NCBI GenBank assembly: GCA_035497635.1
Contig: DATJDB010000067.1
Location: 1-15,299, forward strand
DNA length: 15,299 nucleotides
Source of the DNA: Serpens sp035497635
Lineage (GTDB): Bacteria > Pseudomonadota > Gammaproteobacteria > Pseudomonadales > Pseudomonadaceae
Direction: 5' to 3'
Shown in pieces: positions 7,001-14,708 of this stretch; within the stretch, counting starts at the first letter, position 1, and every line of letters begins with the position of its first letter. Under the pieces are notes generated by a model. It was not told where the DNA came from. It saw only the letters and a list, made by a program, of their open reading frames with translations, and did no database searches. The translations under genes and the position numbers were made by a program.

Positions 7001-7313
7001 TTTCCAATCCTCGCAGGGGCTGATCTGGCAGAAAGGTAAGCGCCCGGCGCCGGCGTTCGCCAGCTTCCGAAGCAATTGATTGCCCCTCTAGGGTGACAAG
7101 CGACAGCGGGCGCCATTTAGTGAAGCGTCACGCTGTCACGCCGGGGAATTTTGCGGAACCGGTCACAATTCCGGCCGCAGCGGCGACCCGCAGCCACGCA
7201 CAAAACCTTCAAATTCGGGCGCCGGGTGCCGAAAACCTTATCGCGGCCAAACAACAACAATCCCCGCACGATCCGGAGCAATCCGGGCCAGTACCCCCCT
7301 GAAGGACTATGTC
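7001..7313. other. Divergent intergenic region between the small membrane protein and the chemoreceptor
   Basis: No credible gene. It contains the ribosome binding site of the minus-strand small gene, a cluster of GTCAC/GTGAC elements at about 7093-7165 that includes the inverted pair GACAGCG (7102-7108) and CGCTGTC (7131-7137), and a sigma-28-like promoter at 7209-7235. The short open frames here have neither ribosome binding sites nor protein-like composition. Confidence 0.6.
7209..7235 (+). promoter_or_regulatory. Sigma-28 (FliA)-type promoter for the chemoreceptor gene
   Basis: TCAAATTC (7209-7216), then exactly 11 bases, then GCCGAAAA (7228-7235). The sigma-28 consensus is TAAAGTTT-N11-GCCGATAA: the -10 matches at seven of eight positions and the -35 at five of eight. 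A transcript from here would have a leader of about 70 bases before ATG 7314. Flagellar sigma control is usual for chemoreceptor genes in this genus. Confidence 0.6.
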
Positions 7314-8942
7314 ATGCCATTTGCTCGCTCCCTGCGCAGCCAGGTGCTCACCCTGCTGGGTGGCAGCCTGCTGCTGATGCTGCTGCTCGCCCTCGCCAGC
7401 TTCCAGATGCTCAACGACAGCGCCCGCGCCTACCAGCAGCTTCTGGAAGGGCCGACGACCATCAGCCTGCGCGTGGCCTCCACCAATATCGGCTTCAAGA
7501 CCCAGGTGCAGGAATGGAAGAACCTGCTGCTGCGCAGCAACAGCAATGACGAAGCCGCCAATTACTGGCGCCGCTTCGAGCAGGAGGAGCAGCAAGTCCA
7601 GCAGCAGATGAGCGCTCTGCTGGGCATGCCGCAACTGAGCGCGGAGCTGCGCAGCCAGCTGCAGAAGCTGCAACAGGAGCACCGACGCATCGGCGCGGAT
7701 TACCGCCGCGGGCGCGATGCATTCCTGCAGAGCGGCTTCGATGCCTCCGAGGGTGACCAGGTGGTGCGCGGCATCGACCGTGAATTCAGCGAAAACCTGG
7801 AAGAGCTGACAGTGGTGTGGCGCGAGCGAACCCAGGAACAGGTGCCGGTGCTGGAGCGCGACACGCGCAATACGGTGATCTTCGGCCTGTTGTTGATGCT
7901 GGTTTCCGCCGTGGCGGTATTCGTGCTCGGGCAACTGCTGCTGCGTCGCCAGTTGATCGAGCCCATCAATCGCCTGATCGGCCACATTGATGCCCTCAGC
8001 CAGGGGCATCTGGGTCAGCCGCTGGATGTGCATCGTCAGGACGAACTCGGCCGCCTGGCCCAGGCCGCCAACCGCCTGCGCGAATTTCTCACCGAGACCT
8101 TCAGGAAGCTCAAGCACAGCGGCGAGGAGCTGGACCACGCCAACAGTGACCTGGAATCCGTATCGCGCAAGATGGCCAACGACAGTCGCACGCAGTTCGA
8201 GCGCACCGTCCAGGTGGCCACCGCGATGCAGGAAATGTCCGCCACTTCCCAGGAAGTCGCCCGCCACACCACCGAAGCGGCGCAGGCCGCCGACGCCGCC
8301 GACAGCGCCTGCGAGCAGGGCGAGCAGGCCATGCGCCTGATGGTCAGCAGCATCGCCAGCATTCGCGAGGAAATCAGCCACACCGCCGACGTGGTGCACA
8401 GCCTGGCCAATGACAGCGCGCGTATCGGCGCGGTGCTGGAAGTGATCCATGGCATCGCCGAGCAGACCAACCTGCTGGCGCTCAACGCGGCCATCGAGGC
8501 GGCGCGCGCCGGTGAGCAAGGGCGCGGCTTCGCCGTGGTGGCCGACGAGGTGCGCAACCTGGCGCGCCGCACCGCCGAGTCCACCGCCGAGATCCAGCAG
8601 ATCATCGAGGCCGTGCAGGGCGGCGCGCGCAATGCCGTGCAGGCCATCGAAAGCGGCCAGCGCAGCAGCGACGACGGCGTGGAACAGGTGAACCGCGCGG
8701 TGGAAATCCTGCGCGGCATCAGCGCCGCGGTGGAAGCGATTCGCGACATGAACCGCCAGATCGCCACCGCCGCCGAAGAGCAGACCGCCGTGGCCGAAGA
8801 AATGACCCACAGCCTCACCGACATCACCGGCATCGCCAAGGCCAACCAGCAGCACGTGGAACGCACCCACCAGGCCGCCAGCCAGTTGCTGGAAATCTCC
8901 GCCGAGCTGGGCTCGGTGACCCGGCAGATCCACATCGACTGA
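7314..8942 (+). CDS. Methyl-accepting chemotaxis protein (transmembrane chemoreceptor)
   Basis: 542 residues. ATG 7314 has AAGGA (7302-7306) seven bases upstream; an earlier ATG at 7309 is out of frame. Order: membrane helix 1 (about 10-31), a periplasmic helical ligand-binding domain of about 150 residues (32-185), membrane helix 2 (about 187-208), HAMP with the P-box IEPINRL (about 213-265), and a long coiled-coil signalling domain. The hairpin tip that contacts CheA and CheW is clear: AEQTNLLALNAAIEAARAGE from residue 382, then GRGFAVVADEVRNLA. The Glu/Gln-rich methylation helices flank it. The C-terminus (RQIHID) has no CheR/CheB-tethering pentapeptide. The ligand-binding domain resembles a four-helix bundle; its tract starting FKTQVQEWKNLLLR occurs in several Pseudomonas receptors, but I cannot name the ligand. 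It is monocistronic, with a sigma-28-like promoter in front and a hairpin behind. Confidence 0.93.
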   Translation: MPFARSLRSQVLTLLGGSLLLMLLLALASFQMLNDSARAYQQLLEGPTTISLRVASTNIGFKTQVQEWKNLLLRSNSNDEAANYWRRFEQEEQQVQQQMSALLGMPQLSAELRSQLQKLQQEHRRIGADYRRGRDAFLQSGFDASEGDQVVRGIDREFSENLEELTVVWRERTQEQVPVLERDTRNTVIFGLLLMLVSAVAVFVLGQLLLRRQLIEPINRLIGHIDALSQGHLGQPLDVHRQDELGRLAQAANRLREFLTETFRKLKHSGEELDHANSDLESVSRKMANDSRTQFERTVQVATAMQEMSATSQEVARHTTEAAQAADAADSACEQGEQAMRLMVSSIASIREEISHTADVVHSLANDSARIGAVLEVIHGIAEQTNLLALNAAIEAARAGEQGRGFAVVADEVRNLARRTAESTAEIQQIIEAVQGGARNAVQAIESGQRSSDDGVEQVNRAVEILRGISAAVEAIRDMNRQIATAAEEQTAVAEEMTHSLTDITGIAKANQQHVERTHQAASQLLEISAELGSVTRQIHID

Positions 8943-8951
8943 TCCGCTCCG

Positions 8952-8983
8952 AGCGCGCCGACGAGCAACCACCGGCGCGCTTT
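8952..8983 (+). terminator. Hairpin after the chemoreceptor gene, likely intrinsic terminator
   Basis: Perfect nine-base arms AGCGCGCCG (8952-8960) and CGGCGCGCT (8973-8981) around a 12-base loop, starting nine bases after the stop and followed by only two further T residues. The stem is very stable but the T-tract is short, so termination may be partial. It lies between the chemoreceptor gene and mexV and supports separate transcription of the pump. Confidence 0.55.
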
Positions 8984-9037
8984 GACCCCCCTATCACCGC
9001 TATCTAAGGTTGATGCACCACCGCAGGAACCGTCCTC

Positions 9038-10153
9038 ATGGTGCTTCGCCGCATGCTGCTCATGCTTGTTGTAGTGGCTGTCGTGGTCCTGGCACTGGCT
9101 GCCTACAAGGGCTACGCGATCTACCAGCAGGTACAGATGTTTTCCGCCCCGCCTCCGCCGATCAGCGTCGAGGCCGAGCCCGCGCGCACCCGAACCTGGC
9201 AACAGCGCATCCCGGCCATCGGCAGTCTCAAGGCCGTGCAGGGGGTGGACCTCACCGCCGAGATTTCCGGCACGGTCAGCGAGGTGCTGTTCCAGTCCGG
9301 GCAGCGGGTGGAACGCGGACAACCGCTGCTGCAATTGAGCAGCGAGGTGGAGCAGGCCAGCCTTCGCTCCGCCGAAGCCGCCCTGGCGCTGGCCAATGTG
9401 GAGCGCAACCGGGCGCGCAATCTGGTGGGCAGCAGCGCCATTTCGCGCAGCGAGTTCGATCGCCTGAATGCCGAGGCCAAGCAGGCCCAGGCCAGCGTCG
9501 AGGAATTGCGCGCCACGCTGGAAAAGCGCCGCGTGCTGGCGCCGTTTTCCGGACGGATCGGCCTCAGCCAGGTGGAGCGCGGCGATTACCTGGCCGCCGG
9601 CACGCCCATCGCCCCCCTGCAGGACCTCTCCAGCCTGGAAGTGGACTTTTCCCTGCCGGAGCACCGCGCGCCGCAACTCTCGGTGGGCCAGCCGGTGCGG
9701 GTCGGCGTGGCCGCCTACCCCGACGAGCACTTTGAAGGGGAAATCATCGCCCTCAATCCGCGCGTGGACGACAGCACCCGCAACCAGCAATTGCGCGCCC
9801 GGCTGGCCAATCCCGAGGAGCGGCTGTTGCCTGGCATGTTCGCCCAGCTGGAAGTGATCCTCCCGCAGAAACGCCAGCAGGTGGTGGTACCGGAAACCGC
9901 CGTGACCTACAGCCTGTACGGCAACGCGCTGTATGTGGTGCAGGAGAAGCAGGCAAAGGACGGCGAGGCTCAACAGAAACAGCAGGTGGTCGAGCGCCGT
10001 TTCGTGAGTACCGGCGAGCGCCGCGACGGGCTGGTGGTGATCGAAGACGGCCTGCAGGCCGGCGAATGGGTGGTCACCTCCGGCCAGCTCAAGCTGGACC
10101 ACGGCAGTCCGGTCAGCATTGCCCCGGCCACCGCCGGCGCCGCCGCGCCCTGA
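9038..10153 (+). CDS. mexV: RND efflux periplasmic adaptor (membrane fusion protein), MexV-like
   Basis: 371 residues from ATG 9038; AGGA (9025-9028) lies nine bases upstream. The N-terminus is a hydrophobic segment (about 5-24) with no lipobox Cys, so it is either an uncleaved anchor or a signal peptide. Then follow the adaptor domains: first barrel/lipoyl half with QGVDLTAEISGTVSEV, a helical hairpin (about 105-165, with SRSEFDRLNAEAKQAQASVEEL), the second lipoyl half (RVLAPFSGRIGLSQVERGDYL), the beta-barrel and a membrane-proximal domain. It bridges the inner-membrane transporter encoded next to an outer-membrane channel. The stop at 10151-10153 is seven bases before the transporter ATG. 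The name rests on the neighbour's similarity to MexW and on length (about 376 in P. aeruginosa). The region upstream holds TTGACC at 8982 but no convincing -10. Confidence 0.85.
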   Translation: MVLRRMLLMLVVVAVVVLALAAYKGYAIYQQVQMFSAPPPPISVEAEPARTRTWQQRIPAIGSLKAVQGVDLTAEISGTVSEVLFQSGQRVERGQPLLQLSSEVEQASLRSAEAALALANVERNRARNLVGSSAISRSEFDRLNAEAKQAQASVEELRATLEKRRVLAPFSGRIGLSQVERGDYLAAGTPIAPLQDLSSLEVDFSLPEHRAPQLSVGQPVRVGVAAYPDEHFEGEIIALNPRVDDSTRNQQLRARLANPEERLLPGMFAQLEVILPQKRQQVVVPETAVTYSLYGNALYVVQEKQAKDGEAQQKQQVVERRFVSTGERRDGLVVIEDGLQAGEWVVTSGQLKLDHGSPVSIAPATAGAAAP

Positions 10154-10160
10154 GGCAGCC

Positions 10161-13100
10161 ATGGCCATTACCGATCCCTTCATCCGCCGCCCGGTACTGG
10201 CCTGCGTGGTCAGCCTGCTGCTTCTACTGCTCGGCGTGCAGGCCTTCCAGAGCCTGCCGATCCGCCAGTATCCGCAGATGGAAAGCGTGCTGATCACGGT
10301 GACCACCGCCTACCCCGGCGCCAACGCCGAAACCATCCAGGGCTACATCACCCAGCCGTTGCAGCAGAGCCTGGCCAGCGCCGAAGGCATCGACTACATG
10401 ACCTCGGTGAGCCGGCAGAATTTTTCGGTGATCTCCATCTATGCGCGCATCGGCAGCAACAGCGACCGGCTGTTCACCGAGCTGCTGGCCAAGGCCAACG
10501 AGGTGAAGAACCGCCTGCCACAGGATGCCGAAGACCCGGTGCTGGCCCGTCAGGCCGCCGACTCCACCGCGCTGATGTACATCAGCGTGTTCAGCGAAAC
10601 GCTCGCCAACCCGCAGATCACCGATTACCTATCCCGGGTGGTGCAGTCCAAGCTGGCCACCCTGCCAGGCATTGCCGAGGCCGAGATCCTCGGCAACCAG
10701 GTGTTCGCCATGCGCCTGTGGATCGACCCGGTGCGCCTGGCCGCTCACGGCCTGACCGCCGGCGACGTGGCCGAAGCGGTGCGCCGCTACAACTACCTGT
10801 CCACCGCCGGCGAGGTGAAGGGCGAATACGTGGTCACCAGCCTCAACGCGGCCACCGACCTGAAGACCCCGGAAGACTTTGCCGCCATTCCGCTGCGCAC
10901 CGAGGGCGACTCCCGCGTGTTGCTGCGCGACGTGGCGCGAGTGGAGATGGGCGCGGAAAGCTACGACAGCGTCAGCTCCTTCGATGGCGTGCCCTCGGTG
11001 TATATCGGCATCAACGGCACCCCGAGCGCCAACCCGCTGGACGTGATCGACGGCGTACGCGGGCTGATACCGGAGCTGCAGGCACAGTTGCCACCCGGCC
11101 TGGAGATGGAAATCGCCTACGACGCCACGCGCTTCATCCAGGCGTCCATCGACGAGGTGGTCAAGACCCTGGCCGAGGCGGTGCTGATCGTCATCTTGGT
11201 GGTGTTCCTGTTCCTCGGTTCGCTGCGCTCGGTGCTGATTCCGGTGGTCACCATCCCGCTGTCGATGATCGGCGTGCTGTTCTTCATGCAGCTGATGGGC
11301 TACTCCATCAACCTGCTCACCCTGCTGGCCATGGTACTGGCCATCGGCCTGGTGGTGGATGACGCCATCGTCGTGGTGGAGAACATCCACCGGCACATCG
11401 AGGAAGGTCACAAGCCCTATGAGGCGGCGCTGATGGGCGCCCGGGAAATCGCCCTGCCGGTGGTGTCGATGACCATCACCCTGGCGGCCGTGTATGCGCC
11501 CATCGGCCTGCTGACCGGCATTACCGGCGTGCTGTTCAAGGAATTCGCCTTCACTCTCGCTGGCGCGGTGATCATTTCCGGCGTGGTCGCGCTGACGCTT
11601 TCACCGATGATGTGCGCCCACCTGTTGCGCCCGCAGCGCACGACGACCGGACTGGCCCAGCGCATCGACCGGATTTTCGAAGGCCTGAAGAATCGCTATC
11701 GGCGTGCCCTGGCCACCACCCTGGACAGCCGCCCGGTGGTGCTGGTATTCGCCGTGCTGATCTTGGCGCTGATCCCGGCGCTGTTGATGTTCACCCAGAG
11801 CGAGCTGGCGCCCGACGAGGACCAGGGGGTGATCTTCATGATGTCCACCGCGCCGCAGGCCACCAACCTGGATTACCTGAACAAGTACACCGAAGCCTTC
11901 CAGCCGATCTTCAGGGACTTCCCCGAGTACTATTCGGCGTTCCAGATCAACGGCTTCGATGGCGTACAAAGCGGCATCGGCGGTTTCCTGCTCAAACCCT
12001 GGGACGAGCGCGAGCGCACCCAGATGGAACTGCTGCCCCTGGTGCAGGCGCGCCTCAATGCCATTCCCGGCCTGCAGGTGTTCGGCTTCAACCTGCCGTC
12101 GCTGCCCGGCACCGGCGAAGGCCTGCCCTTCCAGTTCATCATCAACACCGCCAACGACTACGAGCTATTGCTGGACGTGACCGAGCGGGTGAAGAAGCAC
12201 GCCGAGGAATCCGGCAAGTTCGCCTTTCTGGATGTGAACCTGGCCTTCGACAAGCCGGAACTGGTGGTGGACATCGATCGCCAGAAGGCGGCGCAGATGG
12301 GTGTGTCCATGCAGAGCCTGGGGCAGACGCTGGGCATCCTGCTCGGCGAGGGCGAGATCAACCGCTTTACCGTGGAAGGCCGCAGCTACAAGGTGATTGC
12401 CCAGGTGGAACGGGAATTCCGCGCCGACCCCGGCTGGCTGGCCAGCTACTACGTGCGTAACGATCAGGGCCAGATGCTGCCGCTTTCCACCCTGATTCAC
12501 ACCTGGCACCAGGCGCGCCCGACCCAGCTGTTCCAGTTCCAGCAGCTCAATGCCGCCACCATCCAGGGCGTGCCGATCGTCAGCATGGGCGAAGCGATCG
12601 AGACCCTGCGACAGATCGCCGAGGACGAAGCGCCGCGCGGCTACACCTTCGACTACGCCGGCCCGGCGCGGCAGTTCATTCAGGAAGGCAGCGCCCTGTA
12701 CGTCACCTTTGCCCTGGCGGTGGCGATCATCTTCCTGGTGCTGGCCGCGCAGTTCGAGAGCTTCCGCGATCCGCTGGTGGTGCTGGTGACGGTGCCGCTG
12801 TCGATCTGCGGTGCGCTGATCCCGCTGTTCCTCGGCCTGGCGAGCATGAACATCTACACCCAGGTGGGACTGGTGACGCTGATCGGGCTGATCAGCAAGC
12901 ACGGCATTCTGATCGTTGAATTCGCCAATCAACTGCGCCAGCAGCACGGCTGGGGCGCGCGCCAGGCGGTGGAGGAAGCGGCGGCCATCCGCCTGCGCCC
13001 GGTACTGATGACCACTGCGGCGATGGTCTGCGGCATGATCCCGCTGCTGCTGGCCAGCGGCGCCGGCGCGGTGAGCCGCTTCAACATCGGCCTGGTGATC

Positions 13101-13214
13101 GCCAGCGGCATGAGCGTGGGCACGCTGTTCACCCTGTTCGTGCTGCCCAACTTCTACACCTTGCTGGCCGGCCGGCATGTGCAGGCCACCGAGCCGGCGG
13201 GCGAACCTGTTTAG
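10161..13214 (+). CDS. mexW: RND efflux inner-membrane transporter, MexW-like
   Basis: 1017 residues, essentially the length of MexW (1018). ATG 10161 (MAITDPFIRRPVLA) is the family start, with GAGG overlapping the mexV stop five bases upstream; an earlier in-frame codon at 10119 is inside mexV. It is a 12-helix proton-driven pump with two large periplasmic loops. The proton-relay acidic pair is present in TM4 (GLVVDDAIVVVENIH, Asp400-Asp401) and the partner Lys in TM10 (GLISKHGIL, Lys913). Stretches such as YPGANAETIQGYITQPLQQS and QNFSVISIYARIG agree with my memory of MexW. In P. aeruginosa MexVW exports fluoroquinolones, tetracycline, chloramphenicol, erythromycin and dyes using OprM as outer channel; no channel gene lies here, so a shared OprM-type protein is expected. 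No regulator gene adjoins the operon. Confidence 0.88.
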   Translation: MAITDPFIRRPVLACVVSLLLLLLGVQAFQSLPIRQYPQMESVLITVTTAYPGANAETIQGYITQPLQQSLASAEGIDYMTSVSRQNFSVISIYARIGSNSDRLFTELLAKANEVKNRLPQDAEDPVLARQAADSTALMYISVFSETLANPQITDYLSRVVQSKLATLPGIAEAEILGNQVFAMRLWIDPVRLAAHGLTAGDVAEAVRRYNYLSTAGEVKGEYVVTSLNAATDLKTPEDFAAIPLRTEGDSRVLLRDVARVEMGAESYDSVSSFDGVPSVYIGINGTPSANPLDVIDGVRGLIPELQAQLPPGLEMEIAYDATRFIQASIDEVVKTLAEAVLIVILVVFLFLGSLRSVLIPVVTIPLSMIGVLFFMQLMGYSINLLTLLAMVLAIGLVVDDAIVVVENIHRHIEEGHKPYEAALMGAREIALPVVSMTITLAAVYAPIGLLTGITGVLFKEFAFTLAGAVIISGVVALTLSPMMCAHLLRPQRTTTGLAQRIDRIFEGLKNRYRRALATTLDSRPVVLVFAVLILALIPALLMFTQSELAPDEDQGVIFMMSTAPQATNLDYLNKYTEAFQPIFRDFPEYYSAFQINGFDGVQSGIGGFLLKPWDERERTQMELLPLVQARLNAIPGLQVFGFNLPSLPGTGEGLPFQFIINTANDYELLLDVTERVKKHAEESGKFAFLDVNLAFDKPELVVDIDRQKAAQMGVSMQSLGQTLGILLGEGEINRFTVEGRSYKVIAQVEREFRADPGWLASYYVRNDQGQMLPLSTLIHTWHQARPTQLFQFQQLNAATIQGVPIVSMGEAIETLRQIAEDEAPRGYTFDYAGPARQFIQEGSALYVTFALAVAIIFLVLAAQFESFRDPLVVLVTVPLSICGALIPLFLGLASMNIYTQVGLVTLIGLISKHGILIVEFANQLRQQHGWGARQAVEEAAAIRLRPVLMTTAAMVCGMIPLLLASGAGAVSRFNIGLVIASGMSVGTLFTLFVLPNFYTLLAGRHVQATEPAGEPV

Positions 13215-13272
13215 GACTGCGATAAAGCCTGTGGTTGGGGAAACAACTGTGGGGCCGGGTGACCCACCAATG

Positions 13273-13304
13273 AAAAACCCCGCCGGCAAAGCGCCGCGGG
13301 GCTT
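13273..13304. terminator. Bidirectional intrinsic terminator between mexW and the convergent small gene
   Basis: AAAAA (13273-13277), stem CCCCGC (13278-13283) pairing with GCGGGG (13296-13301), inner CGGC/GCCG support, then CTTT on the plus side. Read on the minus strand the stem is followed by five T residues, so it is a good terminator for the small secreted-protein gene ending at 13343. On the plus strand the T-run is shorter, but it is well placed to end the mexVW transcript 59 bases after the stop. Confidence 0.8.
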
Positions 13305-13342
13305 TCGAGTGCTACCGGCTCGTCTTTCCGTCGCCGTGGGAC

Positions 13343-13576
13343 TTATCCTTCAGCCCCACGTCCCTGCGACAATGCGAACAGCAACAGCAGCAGTCCATCT
13401 CCCGGTTCAACCTGGGCCATTTTCGCGCGTGCATTGGGCGGTATCGGGCATTGCTGCATTCCCTTGCCGACTCCTTGCACAACTCCCGATCCCGGCTCGT
13501 GCCAGGCGGCCGCGGCCGCCGAGGCCACGCCCAACGCACACACGAGGAACAGGCCCCGTGCGTTGCCAGGCTTCAT
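13343..13576 (-). CDS. Small secreted protein, unrecognised
   Basis: 77 residues on the minus strand from the ATG at 13576. GAGAGGA lies seven bases upstream, a strong ribosome binding site. The N-terminus is a clear Sec signal peptide: basic start MKPGNARG, hydrophobic core, and an Ala-rich cleavage region ending about residue 24 before WHEPGSG. The mature part is about 53 residues with one Cys in QQCPIPPNARAK and a curious hydrophobic GDGLLLLLFALSQG near the end, too short to be a sure membrane helix. A terminator follows. It lies in line with purU and the coupled 69-codon gene but 39 bases beyond the latter, so it may have its own start signal only. I do not recognise the family. Confidence 0.65.
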   Translation of the reverse strand: MKPGNARGLFLVCALGVASAAAAAWHEPGSGVVQGVGKGMQQCPIPPNARAKMAQVEPGDGLLLLLFALSQGRGAEG

Positions 13577-13615
13577 GTCGGCATCCTCTCAGGTGCCAGT
13601 GCAGCCTAGGCAACG

Positions 13616-13825
13616 TTAGTCCAGCGCTGGCGGCGGGACGCCGTCTCGTGACCGATGGTCCACTGCAGATTCAGCCGCTTGCAGCCACTCGGCCCAGAGC
13701 GCGGCGGCGCCGGCGAATTCGGCGCCCAGCTCCTCACCCGTGTGCTCGGGATCGAAACGGCGCAGACAACCCTCGCCGAGGGTCGGCGGCGCGCTGGCGG
13801 CGGCCCGCTCGAAGGGATCGCTCAA
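13616..13825 (-). CDS. Small conserved-looking ORF translationally coupled to purU, unrecognised
   Basis: 69 codons starting at TTG (13825-13823), which overlaps the purU stop as TTGA, the four-base overlap typical of translational coupling. The first 45 codons have strong G/C third-position bias in this frame (for instance GAG CTG GGC GCC GAA TTC GCC GGC). The product is acidic to neutral, Ala-rich and probably helical in the middle (GEELGAEFAGAAALWAEWLQAAE is one such helix; positions about 30-52 with two Trp). No signal peptide or motif is recognised. There is no separate ribosome binding site and the start codon is non-ATG, so the call is moderate; it could be non-coding 3' sequence of purU. 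Confidence 0.45.
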   Translation of the reverse strand: MSDPFERAAASAPPTLGEGCLRRFDPEHTGEELGAEFAGAAALWAEWLQAAESAVDHRSRDGVPPPALD

Positions 13826-14673
13826 TCGAACACCACGGTCTTGTTGTCGTGCACCAGCACGCGCTCCTCCAAGTGGAAACGCAGGCCACGGGCCAGCACC
13901 AACTTTTCCACATCCTTACCCAGGCGCACCATGGTCTCGATGCTGTCGCGGTGGGTCACGCGTTCCACGCCCTGCTCGATGATCGGGCCGGCATCCAGCT
14001 CTTCGGTGACGTAGTGGCAGGTCGCGCCGATCAGTTTCACGCCGCGCAGCGAGGCCTGGTGGTACGGCTTGGCGCCGACAAACGAGGGCAGGAAGCTGTG
14101 GTGGATGTTGATCACCTGATGGCGATAACGCTGGCACAGGTCCGGCGGCAGGATCTGCATGTAGCGGGCCAGCACCACGGTGTCGGCGCTGTATTCATCG
14201 ATCAGTGCGGACACTTGCTCGAAGGCCGGCTGCTTGTTGGCCGGGTCGACCGGTACGTGATGGAAGGGAATGCCATGCCACTCGACCATGCTGCGCAGAT
14301 CGTCGTGATTGGAGACCACGCAGGGAATTTCACAATCCAGCTCGTCGCTGCGCCAGCGGTGCAGCAGATCGGCCAGGCAATGGGATTCGCGGCTGGCCAT
14401 CAGCACCACGCGACGCTTCTGCGCGGAGTCGGCGATCCGCCACTCCATGGAGAACTCGCGGGCGATGGGCCCGAAGGCCTGGCGGAAGCCGTCCAGATCG
14501 AAGGGCAATGAATCGGCGCGGATCTCGTGGCGCATGAAGAACCAGCCACTGTGATGGTCCGAGTGATGGCTGGCCTCGGTAATCCAGCCGTTATAGGTCG
14601 CCAGGAAATTACTGACCTTGGCGACGATACCGACGCGATCAGGGCAGGCGATTACCAGCCGGAACGTGCGCAT
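13822..14673 (-). CDS. purU: Formyltetrahydrofolate deformylase
   Basis: 283 residues, the usual PurU length, from the ATG at 14673 (minus) with GGAG eight bases upstream. It hydrolyses 10-formyl-tetrahydrofolate to formate and tetrahydrofolate in the cytosol, balancing the one-carbon pool and supplying formate for purine synthesis or glycine metabolism. Residues 1-80 form an ACT domain (LVIACPDRVGIVAKVSNFL). The C-terminal formyltransferase-fold domain has the Asn-His-Asp triad: Asn179 and His181 in INIHHSFLPSF, and Asp227 in EELDAGPII. The GAKPYHQA and GATCHYVT blocks are also present. The stop overlaps the start of a small gene. It is divergent from mvaT across 361 bases, the same arrangement as purU1 (PA4314) and mvaT (PA4315) in P. 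aeruginosa. Confidence 0.95.
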   Translation of the reverse strand: MRTFRLVIACPDRVGIVAKVSNFLATYNGWITEASHHSDHHSGWFFMRHEIRADSLPFDLDGFRQAFGPIAREFSMEWRIADSAQKRRVVLMASRESHCLADLLHRWRSDELDCEIPCVVSNHDDLRSMVEWHGIPFHHVPVDPANKQPAFEQVSALIDEYSADTVVLARYMQILPPDLCQRYRHQVINIHHSFLPSFVGAKPYHQASLRGVKLIGATCHYVTEELDAGPIIEQGVERVTHRDSIETMVRLGKDVEKLVLARGLRFHLEERVLVHDNKTVVFD

Positions 14674-14685
14674 TGGGGAAGCTCC

Positions 14686-14708
14686 AGAATTGCAAAGGGG
14701 GCAATTCT
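14686..14708 (-). promoter_or_regulatory. Palindrome over the putative purU promoter and start site
   Basis: AGAATTGC (14686-14693) and GCAATTCT (14701-14708) form perfect eight-base arms around seven bases. Read on the minus strand, the arm contains TAGAAT (14709-14704), a five-of-six match to the -10 hexamer, and the second arm directly abuts the GGAG ribosome binding site of purU. A repressor bound here would cover the region from the -10 to about +12; alternatively a longer transcript could fold and hide the ribosome binding site. No good -35 is seen. Confidence 0.45.

Noticed and set aside
7120..7131. GTGAAGCGTCAC as a CRP/Vfr site
   Set aside because: The half-sites are four bases apart in place of six, and the outer T/A positions do not match.
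8982..9010. TTGACC with TAAGGT as a mexV promoter
   Set aside because: The -35 is good but the best -10 at 17 bases matches only three of six, and the region overlaps the tail of the hairpin at 8952-8983.
7209..10306. Very long minus-strand frames (587 and 756 codons) opposite the chemoreceptor and mexV genes
   Set aside because: They are mirror frames of clearly identified plus-strand genes; the translations are low-complexity, rich in His, Ala and Gly or Ser, Arg and Ala.
12165..13289. 374-codon minus-strand frame opposite mexW
   Set aside because: Shadow of the transporter gene, rich in Gln, His and Arg, without a ribosome binding site.
13177..14511. 444-codon plus-strand frame across the purU region
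   Set aside because: It runs antisense to purU, which has full family motifs, and crosses the terminator and the end of mexW.
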